The translations under genes were made by a program, and so were the position numbers. DNA of 64,000 nt from Streptacidiphilus sp041262525 (GTDB taxonomy: Bacteria > Actinomycetota > Actinomycetes > Streptomycetales > Streptomycetaceae): the NCBI RefSeq assembly GCF_041262525.1, contig NZ_JBGCCK010000007.1, positions 248,001 through 312,000 on the forward strand, given 5' to 3'. Under the pieces are notes generated by a model. It ran no database searches and had not been told where the DNA came from. It was given only the letters and a program-made list of their open reading frames with translations. Positions 48,232 to 56,332 of the stretch are shown here, piece by piece. Numbering within the stretch: position 1 is the stretch's first letter; the number at the start of each line of letters is the position of its first letter.

Positions 48232-49139
48232 CCCAACTCCGTATCTCCGCGCTCGGCGACTCCCTCACCGAAGGGCTGGGCGATCCCGTCGACGGCGGCT
48301 GGCGCGGTTGGGCCGCGCTGCTCGCGGGTGGGTGCGCGGCCGAGGGCGGGGCCGTGGCGTTCGCGAACCACGCGAGCAGCGGTGCCCGCACGGCGGACGT
48401 GCTGCTGCGTCAGCTGCCGCAGGCGCGGGCGAGGCGGCCGCACCTGGCGGCCGTGCTCGTCGGCGTCAACGACACACTCCGGGCCAGCTACGACATCCAC
48501 GCCGTGGCCCGCCACCTGGACACGACCTTCGGCAGCCTGACGGAGGACGGCTCGGTGCTGCTCACTGCCTGTCTGCCCGACCCCGGCCGGATGCTGGGGC
48601 TCCCCGAGGCGCTGGCCCGCCCGCTCGGGCGGCGGATGACGAGCGTCAACACCGTGGTCCACGCGCTCTCCGAGCGCTACGACGCCGTCCACGTCCACGC
48701 CGCCACGGACGGCTGGGTGCACGACCCGGCGATGTGGAGCGTCGACCGGCTGCACCCGAGCGAACGCGGTCACCGCGCCCTCGCCCGTGCGTTCCACCGC
48801 GAGCTCGCGCAGCGCGGCGTCGCGATGGGCCCGGCCCCCGACGCGCGGCCGGACGGCGTCGCGCCCGGTCGCGCGGCGCAGGTGCTGTGGATGGCGACCA
48901 AGGGCACCCGCTGGGTGTTCGACCGCTGCACGGACCTGCTGCCGGACCTGCTCCGCCTGGCCGCGGCGGAGCGCCGCGAGAACCGGTCCGGCCAGCTCGA
49001 CCACGAAGCCGCGGAACAGACCGCCGCCGCGTTGCGTGCGCTCGGAGCTCAGCTCAATGTGACCGCCCGGACGCAGAGCACGGCGGGCAGGTGCTCGCTC
49101 AGCAGCGACCAGGACTCGCCCTCGTCGGCGCTGCCGTAG
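48228..49139 (+). CDS. SGNH/GDSL hydrolase
   Basis: This is a 303-residue esterase-type hydrolase without a signal peptide. Block I is ALGDSLTEGLGD (catalytic Ser), block II Gly lies in HASSGAR, block III is VLVGVNDTL (Asn), and block V is DRLHPSERGHRAL (Asp and His). It may deacylate a lipid or glycan made with the glycosyltransferases. The last 30 codons overlap the convergent propeller gene by 91 bp, and this tail (TQSTAGRCSLSSDQDSPSS) is low in normal structure, so the natural stop may have been lost. Confidence 0.88.
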   Translation: MTQLRISALGDSLTEGLGDPVDGGWRGWAALLAGGCAAEGGAVAFANHASSGARTADVLLRQLPQARARRPHLAAVLVGVNDTLRASYDIHAVARHLDTTFGSLTEDGSVLLTACLPDPGRMLGLPEALARPLGRRMTSVNTVVHALSERYDAVHVHAATDGWVHDPAMWSVDRLHPSERGHRALARAFHRELAQRGVAMGPAPDARPDGVAPGRAAQVLWMATKGTRWVFDRCTDLLPDLLRLAAAERRENRSGQLDHEAAEQTAAALRALGAQLNVTARTQSTAGRCSLSSDQDSPSSALP

Positions 49140-50143
49140 ACCTCGCCGTTCTTGTTGCCGAAGTAGATGCCGGCCGGATCGCCGTCGTCCGTCGTCAGCG
49201 CGTCGCGCAGGACCACGCCGAAGTGCTCACCGTGCGGTAGGCCCTTCTCCAGCGCCTGCCACGTCTCGCCCGCGTCCTCGGTGCGGTAGACGCGGCAGCG
49301 GTGCTCGGGGGCGAGTCGCTCGTAGTCGGCCGTGAGCGGGAAGACGTAGGCCGTGCCGCCCCGGCGCAGGTGTGCGGCGACGGGGAAGCCGAAGTCGGCG
49401 GGGAGACCGGCGTCGATGCGTTTCCAGACGGCGCCCGCGTCGTCGCTGCGATAGACACCGCCGTGGTTCTGGAGGTAGAGCCGGGACGGGTCGACCGCGT
49501 CCTGGGAGACCTTGTGCACGCACTGGCCGAACTCCGGGTAGCTCTCCGGCTCCGGCAGGAAGCGGGCCTCGATGCCGGTGTTCGACGGCTCCCAGCTCGC
49601 GCCGCCGTCGAGCGAGCGGTAGACGCCGCCGGTGGAGACGGCAATCGTGATCGCCCGAGGATCGCGGGAATCCAGCACGATCGTGTGCAGGCCCTGGCCG
49701 CCGAAGCCGGCCTGCCACTGCTCGCGCTGCGGATGCCGCCACAGGCTCTCGTTCAGCGCGAAGGAGGCCCCGCCGTCCTCCGAGCGGAAGAGTGCGGCGG
49801 GCTCCGTGCCCGCGTAGACGACGCCGGGTTCGTCGGGACCGGCGGGCTGGAGCTGCCAGACCCTGGTCAGCGAGGCGTCCGTGCCCTCGGGGAACTTGAC
49901 GGCCGGGGCGGCGGGCTCCTGCCAGCTGGCGCCCAGGTCGTCCGAGGTGAAGACGGAGGGACCCCAGTGGCTCGAATCCGCGCCGACGAGCAGCCGCGGC
50001 GCCGCGCCGCGGCGGTCGACCGCGACGGAGTAGACGCCCTGCATCAGGAAGTGCGGACCCGTCCAGGACCAGGAGCGACGGTCCGTGCTGCGGCCCAGGA
50101 ACAGGCCCTTCGCCGTGCCGACGGCGAGCAGCGTCTCAGCCAT
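49049..50143 (-). CDS. Sialidase-like/BNR-repeat beta-propeller protein
   Basis: This is a 364-residue soluble protein built of repeated blades with Asp-box-like motifs: SDDLGASW, SEDGGASF, SLDGGASWEP, SDDAGAVWK, TEDAGETW and SADEGESW. This resembles the WD40/YVTN/BNR propellers annotated as exo-alpha-sialidase-like, but the catalytic Arg triad and Tyr/Glu of sialidases are not evident, so enzymatic activity is doubtful. GGAGG is 8 nt before ATG 50143. It has no signal peptide. Confidence 0.82.
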   Translation of the reverse strand: MAETLLAVGTAKGLFLGRSTDRRSWSWTGPHFLMQGVYSVAVDRRGAAPRLLVGADSSHWGPSVFTSDDLGASWQEPAAPAVKFPEGTDASLTRVWQLQPAGPDEPGVVYAGTEPAALFRSEDGGASFALNESLWRHPQREQWQAGFGGQGLHTIVLDSRDPRAITIAVSTGGVYRSLDGGASWEPSNTGIEARFLPEPESYPEFGQCVHKVSQDAVDPSRLYLQNHGGVYRSDDAGAVWKRIDAGLPADFGFPVAAHLRRGGTAYVFPLTADYERLAPEHRCRVYRTEDAGETWQALEKGLPHGEHFGVVLRDALTTDDGDPAGIYFGNKNGEVYGSADEGESWSLLSEHLPAVLCVRAVTLS

Positions 50144-50163
50144 GTCCAACACCTCCGTGCAGA

Positions 50164-50190
50164 GTCGAATCGGGGTCGAATCGGAGTCGA
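50164..50190. repeat. 11-bp-spaced direct repeats GTCGAATCGG upstream of the propeller gene
   Basis: GTCGAATCGG starts at 50164 and 50175, and a partial copy (GTCGAG) at 50186, so copies are one helical turn apart. They lie in the promoter region of the propeller gene. Confidence 0.5.
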
Positions 50191-50284
50191 GCAGAATTCC
50201 GGGCTCATCCAGCAGTCTGGACCGATCGTGCGTTCGCTGTCTTCCCCGACGCGCTCGAACCTACGAACGAGTGAGCGCGCGACG

Positions 50285-51262
50285 CTACCCCGCGCGCCCC
50301 TCCCGCGCCCCGACCGGCAGGAACCGCACACGGATACCGGGAACCGCCTGCGCGGCCGCAGCCAGATCCTCCTCAGGAACCACCCCGACGACCGGGTAGC
50401 CTCCCGTCGTCGGGTGGTCCGCCAGGAAGACGACGGGCAGCCCGTCCGGCGGTACCTGCACCGCGCCCAGCACCATGCCCTCGCTCGGCAGTTCGCCCAG
50501 CCCGGCCCGCCGGACGAGCGGTGGTCCGTCGGTCAGCCGCAGGCCGATGCGGTTGCTGGCGGGGGAGACGCGGTAGCGGGCCGTCGCCAGCCCGGCGAGG
50601 GCGTCCGCCTCGAACCAGTCCCGACGCGGGCCGGGGGCGAGCCGCAGCAGCAGCTCGCCCGGTGGAGCAGGCAGCGGCAGCCAGTCCGCGTGCAGCGGGC
50701 CGGTGCCGGGCTGGGGTGTGCCCAGCGGCAGCGTCATGCCCGGGGCGAGCGGCGCGGGGCCTAGCCCGGAGAGCAGGTCCGCCGAGCGGCTGCCGAGTAC
50801 CGGCGGAACGTCGAAACCGCCGTCGACGGCGAGATAGCAGCGCAGCCCGGCGCTCACCGCGCCGACCTCCACCAGCTCCCCCTCCCGCACGCGCACCGCC
50901 GCACCCCACGCGGCGGCCCGCCCGCCGACCCGCACCGGAGCGGGCGCGCCCGTCACCGCGACCCAGGCGTCCCCGCCGACGGCCCGCAGCGCGACGTTCC
51001 CGAACGTGGCCTCCACCACGGCCGCGCCTGCCCCGTTCCCGACCAGCGCGTTCGCCCACCGGTACGCCGGTTCGTCCAGCGCCCCAGCCCTCGGCACCCC
51101 GAGCGCCGCCACGCCGCGCCGCCCGGCGTCCTGCACGGTGGCCAGCGGCCCGGGCCGGACGACGACGAAGCGCCGCCCCTTGTCCGCACGACGCGTCACC
51201 ACGCCGCCCTCCGCAGCGACGTCGCGCGCACCGCGCAGGCCCCGCCACGTCCTGGCGCTCAT
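50285..51262 (-). CDS. pxpC: 5-oxoprolinase subunit PxpC (biotin-dependent carboxyltransferase-like)
   Basis: This is a 325-residue protein of the KipA/urea amidolyase C-terminal family. Typical pieces are VVRPGPLATVQDAGRRG, GVPRAGALDEPAYRWANALVGN, EATFGNVALRA, YLAVDGGFDVPPVLGSRS and LPSEGMVLGAVQVPPDGLPVVFLADHPTTGGYPVVG. With PxpA and PxpB it hydrolyses 5-oxoproline (pyroglutamate) to glutamate with ATP. ATG 51262 overlaps the pxpB stop (ATGA). It is the last gene of the operon. Confidence 0.92.
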   Translation of the reverse strand: MSARTWRGLRGARDVAAEGGVVTRRADKGRRFVVVRPGPLATVQDAGRRGVAALGVPRAGALDEPAYRWANALVGNGAGAAVVEATFGNVALRAVGGDAWVAVTGAPAPVRVGGRAAAWGAAVRVREGELVEVGAVSAGLRCYLAVDGGFDVPPVLGSRSADLLSGLGPAPLAPGMTLPLGTPQPGTGPLHADWLPLPAPPGELLLRLAPGPRRDWFEADALAGLATARYRVSPASNRIGLRLTDGPPLVRRAGLGELPSEGMVLGAVQVPPDGLPVVFLADHPTTGGYPVVGVVPEEDLAAAAQAVPGIRVRFLPVGAREGRAG

Positions 51263-51948
51263 GCCGACTCCCCTTCGGCCACCCCGACGAAGCGGACCCG
51301 GGTACCCGGCGCCAGCAGCGCGGGCGGCTCGCGGTCGACGTCCCACAGCGACAGCGACGTGCGGCCGATCAGCTGCCAGCCACCGGGGGAGGGGCCGGGG
51401 TAGACGCCCGTGTACGCGCCGCCGAGCGCGACCGAGCCGGCCGGGACGCGGGTGCGCGGCGTCGCGCGACGCGGGACTGCCAGCGACTCCGGCAGGCCCG
51501 TCAGGTAGGCGAAGCCCGGCGCGAAGCCGCAGAAGGCGACCCGGAACGCGCACGCCGCGTGCATCCGCGCCGCCTCCGCGGCGGAGACGCCCCAGAGCGC
51601 GGCGACCTCCGCCAGGTCCTCCCCGTCGTAGACCGTCGGGACCTGCACCAACGGGCCCTCGTCGACCGGCACCCTGCGCGGCCGACGGCCGCGCAGCCAC
51701 GCGGTCAGCGACGCCAGTTCCCGCGCGTCCGCCATACCGTCGACCAGCACCGTCCGCGCCGCGGGCACCAGCTCCACCGCGTCGCCGAGCTCCCCCGCGC
51801 GCTGACGCCGCGCCAGATCCGCCAGCAGCGCGGCGACCTCCTCGTCCGACCCGACCTCCGCCAGCAGCGCCCGCGCCCCCATCGGCCGGACCGTCACCCC
51901 GGAGAGCCCCGCGGCACCCGCGGCCCCGGCGTCCCACGCCCCGCTCAA
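51259..51948 (-). CDS. pxpB: 5-oxoprolinase subunit PxpB (KipI-like)
   Basis: This is a 229-residue protein. The family core is clear: VPTVYDGEDLAEVAALWG, AFCGFAPGFAYLTGLPE, PRRATPRTRVPAGSVALGGAYTGVYPGPSPGGWQLIG. The start is TTG 51948, overlapping the PxpA stop as TTGA; the family alignment supports a start near there, and a later ATG would remove the first strand. It is translationally coupled to both neighbours. Some relatives are known as KipI, an inhibitor of sporulation kinase, but the operon shows 5-oxoproline hydrolysis. Confidence 0.9.
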   Translation of the reverse strand: MSGAWDAGAAGAAGLSGVTVRPMGARALLAEVGSDEEVAALLADLARRQRAGELGDAVELVPAARTVLVDGMADARELASLTAWLRGRRPRRVPVDEGPLVQVPTVYDGEDLAEVAALWGVSAAEAARMHAACAFRVAFCGFAPGFAYLTGLPESLAVPRRATPRTRVPAGSVALGGAYTGVYPGPSPGGWQLIGRTSLSLWDVDREPPALLAPGTRVRFVGVAEGESA

Positions 51949-52706
51949 GCGAACGCCTCCACCGCCACGCCCGCCGCCTCCAGCCCCGCGCGCACGCGCA
52001 CCCCGAGCGCCGCCGCGCCCGGGGTGTCACCGTGCAGGCACAGTGAAGCAGCGGCCACTGACACCTTCGTGCCGTCCGCCGCCACGACCTCGCCGCTCAC
52101 TGCGATGGCGAGCGCCTGGGCCAGCACCGCTTCGGCGTCGTGGAGCACCGCGCCCGGCTCGCCGCGCGGGACCAGCGTGCCCGCGGGCGTGTACGCGCGG
52201 TCCGCGAACGCCTCCGCCACCGTCGGCAGCCCCGCCGCGGCCGCCGCGCGCAGCAGCGCCGAACCGGGCAGCCCCAGGACAGGCAGCTCGCGACCGTAGG
52301 CCCGCGCGAAGGCGGTGACCGCGTCCACGACCGCGCCCGCCTGCTGCTCGTCCCAGACGGCCCGGTTGTACAGCGCGCCGTGCGGTTTCACATAGGCGAC
52401 CCCGGCGCCCGCAGCCCGCGCGAAGACCTCCAACGCGCCCATCTGGTACACGAGTTCGTCGGCCAGCTCGCTCCGCGGCACGTCCATCGCCCGCCGGCCG
52501 AAGCCGGCCAGGTCCCGGTAGGAGACCTGCGCGCCGATCCGCACGCCGCCCTCCGCCGCGCGCTCGCAGACGCGACGCATGGTCGTCGGATCGCCGGCGT
52601 GGAAGCCGCAGGCCACGTTCGCGCTGGTCACCACCGCGAGCAGGGCGTCGTCGTCGGTGAGGGTCCAGCGACCGAAGCCCTCGCCGAGATCGGCGTTGAG
52701 ATCCAT
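51945..52706 (-). CDS. pxpA: 5-oxoprolinase subunit PxpA (LamB/YcsF family)
   Basis: This is a 253-residue protein of the LamB/YcsF family. MDLNADLGEGFG opens it, followed by VTSANVACGFHAGDPTTM (metal/substrate site), YVKPHGALYN, and LHGDTPGAAALG near the end. GAGGAGG lies 5 nt before ATG 52706; a GTG at 52712 is disfavoured by that spacing. It is the first gene of pxpABC on the minus strand. Confidence 0.93.
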   Translation of the reverse strand: MDLNADLGEGFGRWTLTDDDALLAVVTSANVACGFHAGDPTTMRRVCERAAEGGVRIGAQVSYRDLAGFGRRAMDVPRSELADELVYQMGALEVFARAAGAGVAYVKPHGALYNRAVWDEQQAGAVVDAVTAFARAYGRELPVLGLPGSALLRAAAAAGLPTVAEAFADRAYTPAGTLVPRGEPGAVLHDAEAVLAQALAIAVSGEVVAADGTKVSVAAASLCLHGDTPGAAALGVRVRAGLEAAGVAVEAFA

Positions 52707-52883
52707 CTCCACCTCCTCGGGCGATCGTATGCGCCCAGGATCGGGCCGCCGCGGGCTTCACCCGACTGGGCGAACCCGAAAGGTCGCACAGGAACGATCG
52801 GCCTAGGCTCCCCATGAGTGCTTCGCGCCTGCGCGAGGACCCGCGCCATCGACCGTTTCCTGCCGTCCCGCAAGGAGGTAACG

Positions 52884-53675
52884 ATGGGAAGCAGCAGCAC
52901 GCGCATCTTCTTCGCCGAGGCCCTGGGCACGGCGATCCTGATCATCGGCGGTGTCGGCACCGCCGTCTTCGACGCCGGGCGCGCAGGCGTCCTGGGCGTC
53001 GCCCTCGCGTTCGGGCTCAGTCTGCTCGCCGCGGCCTACCTGATCGGCCCGATCTCCGGCTGCCACATCAACCCGGCGATCACCGCCGCGATGGTGGTCG
53101 TCCGCAAGACCGACGTCAAGCTGCTCCCCGCCTACCTCGGCGGGCAGATCCTCGGGGGCCTCTTCGGCGCGCTGCTGATCTGGTCGATCGGGCAGGGCCA
53201 CCCCGGATTCACCGCTGTGGGCAACGACGGTCAGAAGACGGTCGTCTCCGTCAGCGAGACCGGATTCGCGTCCAACGGGTACGGACTGCACTCGCCGGAT
53301 CACTACAATCTGGGTGCGGTCATCCTCGCCGAGATCGTGGCGACGGCGGTGTTCGCGCTGGTCGTGCTCGCGACGACGGCCCGCGGCTTCGCGGTCCCGA
53401 TGGGCGGCCTGGTCGCCGGCGTCGGCCTCGTGCTGGTGCACCTGGTGACGATCCCGGTGAGCAACACCTCGGTCAACCCGGCCCGTTCGCTGGCCACGGC
53501 GGTGTTCCAACACGGCTGGGCACTGAGTCAGCTCTGGGTCTTCATCGTCTTCCCGCTGGTCGGCGGGACGCTGGCGGGGCTGGGCTGGAACGCCCTGCGA
53601 CAGATGCAGGCCGCCGGAGCGGCGGCGGCAGCCTCCGCACCGGAGTTCGCTGCGGCGACGAGCGAGGCGGACTAG
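52884..53675 (+). CDS. aqpZ: Aquaporin Z-like water channel
   Basis: This is a 263-residue MIP family protein. NPA motifs are in GCHINPAI (residues 63-65) and NTSVNPARS; the selectivity-filter Arg follows the second NPA and a His is in VHLVTIPVSN, as in AqpZ rather than in glycerol facilitators. Six hydrophobic helices are present, as expected. AAGGAGGT stands just before ATG 52884, the strongest ribosome binding site in the window. Confidence 0.92.
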   Translation: MGSSSTRIFFAEALGTAILIIGGVGTAVFDAGRAGVLGVALAFGLSLLAAAYLIGPISGCHINPAITAAMVVVRKTDVKLLPAYLGGQILGGLFGALLIWSIGQGHPGFTAVGNDGQKTVVSVSETGFASNGYGLHSPDHYNLGAVILAEIVATAVFALVVLATTARGFAVPMGGLVAGVGLVLVHLVTIPVSNTSVNPARSLATAVFQHGWALSQLWVFIVFPLVGGTLAGLGWNALRQMQAAGAAAAASAPEFAAATSEAD

Positions 53676-53751
53676 CGGATTCGGGAATGCGGGGGCTTGG
53701 GTACAGACCGGGATGATCCGTGCCGTTTGGGACGTTGTCAGTCCGAACCTC

Positions 53752-53757
53752 TACGCT
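53752..53757 (+). promoter_or_regulatory. -10 element TACGCT for the SMC operon
   Basis: TACGCT fits TAnnnT and is followed 8 nt later by GTG 53766 without a Shine-Dalgarno sequence. It is the likely start of a leaderless operon mRNA. Confidence 0.45.
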
Positions 53758-53765
53758 AAGCCCCC

Positions 53766-55262
53766 GTGACCACCACCGCCGAAGCAGCACGCCCCGCGCC
53801 GGGCCCCGCCGCCGACGAGGGCCTCGCCCGTCGGCTGCGCGCCCTGGCGTGCACCGCGCCGCTGCACGACCTCGACAGCCGCAAGGCCAACCTGGCCGGC
53901 GAGTACGCGGTCTACGGCATGGCCGAGGTCGCCCTCGCAGCGATCGACCTGGTCACCCTGCACATGGACTTCGACACCGGCGCCGACCGCGACCAGGTGC
54001 TCGCCCGGCTTCAACCGCGCGTCGCCGCGCAGGCCCCGGCCCGGCCCTGGCGCGAGCACGAGCGGGTCGCCAAGTGGGTGCTCGAGTCGCTGATCAACGT
54101 CGGCAGCGTCGACCGTGGCTTCCGCGCCGTGTACGGCACCTTCGCCTCCGACGGCTCCTACGTGCGGCGCGACTACGACTTCAAGCTCATCGAGGAGGTC
54201 CCCGGCCCCGACGGCGGCGTCTACCTGCGCACCACGGACGAGGCCGTCAACGTCCTCGTGGGCGCGCTCGACACGGACGTCACCTCGGCCCAGATCGCCG
54301 CCGAGGTCAAGCTGGAGGTGCTGATCCGGCGCGGACGCCTTGCCGACGCGCAGCTCGCCGCCGAGCAGGCGCGCTACCGAACGGTCCAGTACAGCGAGGT
54401 GCTGCGGCGCGCGCTGGAGGCCACCCGCCGCAACGTCCGCGCCGTCGACTGGATGGAGACGGTCCCGGATCTGATCGCCGAGGCGCTGGAGCACATCGCC
54501 GACCGCTACCGGCACGAGAACGCGATCCTCACCAACATCCGCCGCGCCCGCGACGAGGCGGAGGACCCTGAACACAAGCGGCGCGCGGCCGAGCTGGTCG
54601 ACATCGTCAAGGACTGCATCCGCCGCCACACCCAGCTGCAGACCAGGCTGCTCGAGGCGGGCCCGCTCTTCCGCGCGGAGCAGGACCGCCAGGCGTTCGC
54701 CGCGCCGACGGCGCGCAGCGGGCTGGATCTCTACGGCCAGCTGCTGGCCCCGGTGCTGCCGCTGCCGCTGGAGCAGGCATCGGTGGTGACGACGGCGTTC
54801 TTCCGCAAGGGCATAGGCCTGCGCACGCCGAGCGCGGTCCGGCTGAACGATCTGATCGACGTCCTGCTGACCCCGCCGGTCGAACGCGAGCACCTGGGAG
54901 CGGAGCTCCCTGAGCCCGACCTGATCTCCACCCCGGACGACAGCCGCTTCACCGACGCCCAACTGGAGCACGCGCAGGCCCTGCTGGACCTCCCGCCGGA
55001 CGCGCCACGCCGCCTTTCCGGCCTGCTGGCCGAGGCGCGCCGGGCGGATCCGGAGCTGCCGTACCTCGTCGCGCTGCTGGCGGTGCACGCGGCGAGCCCG
55101 TCCGTCGGCACGGCCTACCGGCAGGGCGAGGAGCGTCTCCTTTTCGCCGTCGACGACGGCACACGGTTGCAGGACGAGGAGTTCGGCGGCGCGGATCTGA
55201 TCGTGGGCAGTGCGCTGCTGGATGCCGTGGGCATGGCGGCGGACCGCGCGGAGGCTTCGTGA
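53766..55262 (+). CDS. Kleisin-like subunit of an SMC complex (MukF/MksF/JetA-like)
   Basis: This is a 498-residue soluble, mostly helical protein. The N-terminal 150 residues contain a winged-helix-like segment (RPWREHERVAKWVLESLINVGS ... YDFKLIEE). From about residue 165 the order is VYLRTTDEAVNVLVGALDTD then TSAQIAAEVKLEVLIRRGRLADAQLAAEQA, and long helices with EVLRRALEATRRNVRAVDW and LIAEALEHIADRYRHEN, the layout of MukF/MksF and Wadjet JetA subunits. The C-terminal 150 residues form another winged-helix-like domain. It is the first gene of the kleisin/MukE/SMC order; assignment rests on order and helical pattern, so a structure comparison is needed. Confidence 0.65.
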   Translation: MTTTAEAARPAPGPAADEGLARRLRALACTAPLHDLDSRKANLAGEYAVYGMAEVALAAIDLVTLHMDFDTGADRDQVLARLQPRVAAQAPARPWREHERVAKWVLESLINVGSVDRGFRAVYGTFASDGSYVRRDYDFKLIEEVPGPDGGVYLRTTDEAVNVLVGALDTDVTSAQIAAEVKLEVLIRRGRLADAQLAAEQARYRTVQYSEVLRRALEATRRNVRAVDWMETVPDLIAEALEHIADRYRHENAILTNIRRARDEAEDPEHKRRAAELVDIVKDCIRRHTQLQTRLLEAGPLFRAEQDRQAFAAPTARSGLDLYGQLLAPVLPLPLEQASVVTTAFFRKGIGLRTPSAVRLNDLIDVLLTPPVEREHLGAELPEPDLISTPDDSRFTDAQLEHAQALLDLPPDAPRRLSGLLAEARRADPELPYLVALLAVHAASPSVGTAYRQGEERLLFAVDDGTRLQDEEFGGADLIVGSALLDAVGMAADRAEAS

Positions 55263-55270
55263 TGAGGGGA

Positions 55271-55399
55271 AGTTGCAACTCCCCAGGGGCGCGGGGAACT
55301 GCGCGAGAAACCACCCTGCGCGGATGGCCCTGCGCGTTCCGCGACTCACCACACACGGTGGCTTGTCGCGCAGTTCCTCGCGCCCCTGAAGGTGCAACT
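55271..55399. repeat. Long imperfect inverted repeat (streptomycete GGGGCGCGGGGAACTGCGCG type)
   Basis: Left arm 55271-55315 and right arm 55357-55399 are complementary over about 43 bases with a few mismatches (shared core GGGGCGCG-G/A-GGAACTGCGCGA). The sequence is a familiar intergenic repeat of Streptomyces chromosomes. Here it lies inside the SMC operon, between genes 1 and 2, and would form a large hairpin in the mRNA. Confidence 0.8.
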
Positions 55400-55431
55400 G
55401 GCCCTCTCCTAGATCTTCAGGAGTTCTGCTG

Positions 55432-56295
55432 ATGAGCGACGAAAGCTTCGACCAGCCGAGCGAGAGCGCGCGTCCCGCCGTCACCCCGGCGGACGTCGCG
55501 GACGCTTCCCGCCTCGTCTCGTTCGGCGTTCAGCCGAAGCTGCTGCCGGCGCGGGACACCGAGTACGCCGAGCTGATCCGCCGTTACCGGGACGACCCCG
55601 CCTTCGCGCGGCTCGCCGACGCCGTCGCCGCCGGGCTCGGCCTGATCGTGCTGGAGGTGTCCGCCCGCGCCGGGATGGCCGTCGCCGCCGCCGAGGACAG
55701 CGTCTTCGCCGTGCGGATGGGCGACTACTCACGCCGTGCCGCGTCCGAGTCCACCGACCGGTTCCTGCACGGGCTCGCCCACCTCGCCGTGGCCGCCCTC
55801 GCCTTCCCGCGCCCCGAAGACCTCGCCGACGACGGCTACCTCGGCCGGATCACCGTCAACGGCGTCGACGCCTTCGTGCGTCAGGCCTGCCGCAGGCTGG
55901 AGGAGCAGGCCGACGCCGAGGGCGCCAACTCCGACCCGGTCACCGACGCGCCCGGGCTGGAGGCCGCCTGGCGGGTCTACGCCCGCCGCAGCGCGACCGG
56001 CGCGACCAAGGACGCCCGCCGTCTCGCCGGATCCACGATCGGCATCGTCGGCAAGGCGGTCAGCTTCCTCGTCGACTCCGGCTTCCTGCAGAAGACCTCC
56101 GACGACGCCGGCGGCACCTTCCGCACCACCGCCCGCTACCAGCTCCAGGTCCGCGACCTGGCCGGCAGCGCCGCGATGGGCGAGCTGCTCGCGCTCGGCA
56201 TCGTGCCCGTCGCGGACGGCAGCGCCAGCCTGCTGCCGCCGGACGACTCGGACGAGCTGGTCACCGACGCCGGCCTGCCCTTCCACAACGCCTGA
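55432..56295 (+). CDS. MukE/JetB-like accessory subunit of an SMC complex
   Basis: This is a 287-residue soluble protein. Two winged-helix-like parts are suggested: YRDDPAFARLADAVAAGLGLIVLEVSARAG with DSVFAVRMGDYSRR, and SSTIGIVGKAVSFLVDSGFLQKTSDDAGGTFRTTARYQLQVRDL. An N-terminal 40-residue stretch is disordered-looking. Size, position between kleisin-like and SMC-like genes and the winged-helix pattern fit MukE/MksE/JetB. CAGGAG is upstream of ATG 55432. I cannot align it to a named family with certainty. Confidence 0.55.
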   Translation: MSDESFDQPSESARPAVTPADVADASRLVSFGVQPKLLPARDTEYAELIRRYRDDPAFARLADAVAAGLGLIVLEVSARAGMAVAAAEDSVFAVRMGDYSRRAASESTDRFLHGLAHLAVAALAFPRPEDLADDGYLGRITVNGVDAFVRQACRRLEEQADAEGANSDPVTDAPGLEAAWRVYARRSATGATKDARRLAGSTIGIVGKAVSFLVDSGFLQKTSDDAGGTFRTTARYQLQVRDLAGSAAMGELLALGIVPVADGSASLLPPDDSDELVTDAGLPFHNA

Positions 56296-56332
56296 CCGAC
56301 CCGTTTACCCCTGATCGGAGACCTGCCGCACC

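Noticed and set aside
50285..52030. A 581-codon frame suggesting a PxpB-PxpC fusion
   Set aside because: The N-terminal half is a shadow of pxpB in another frame; the two genes are separate with an ATGA overlap.
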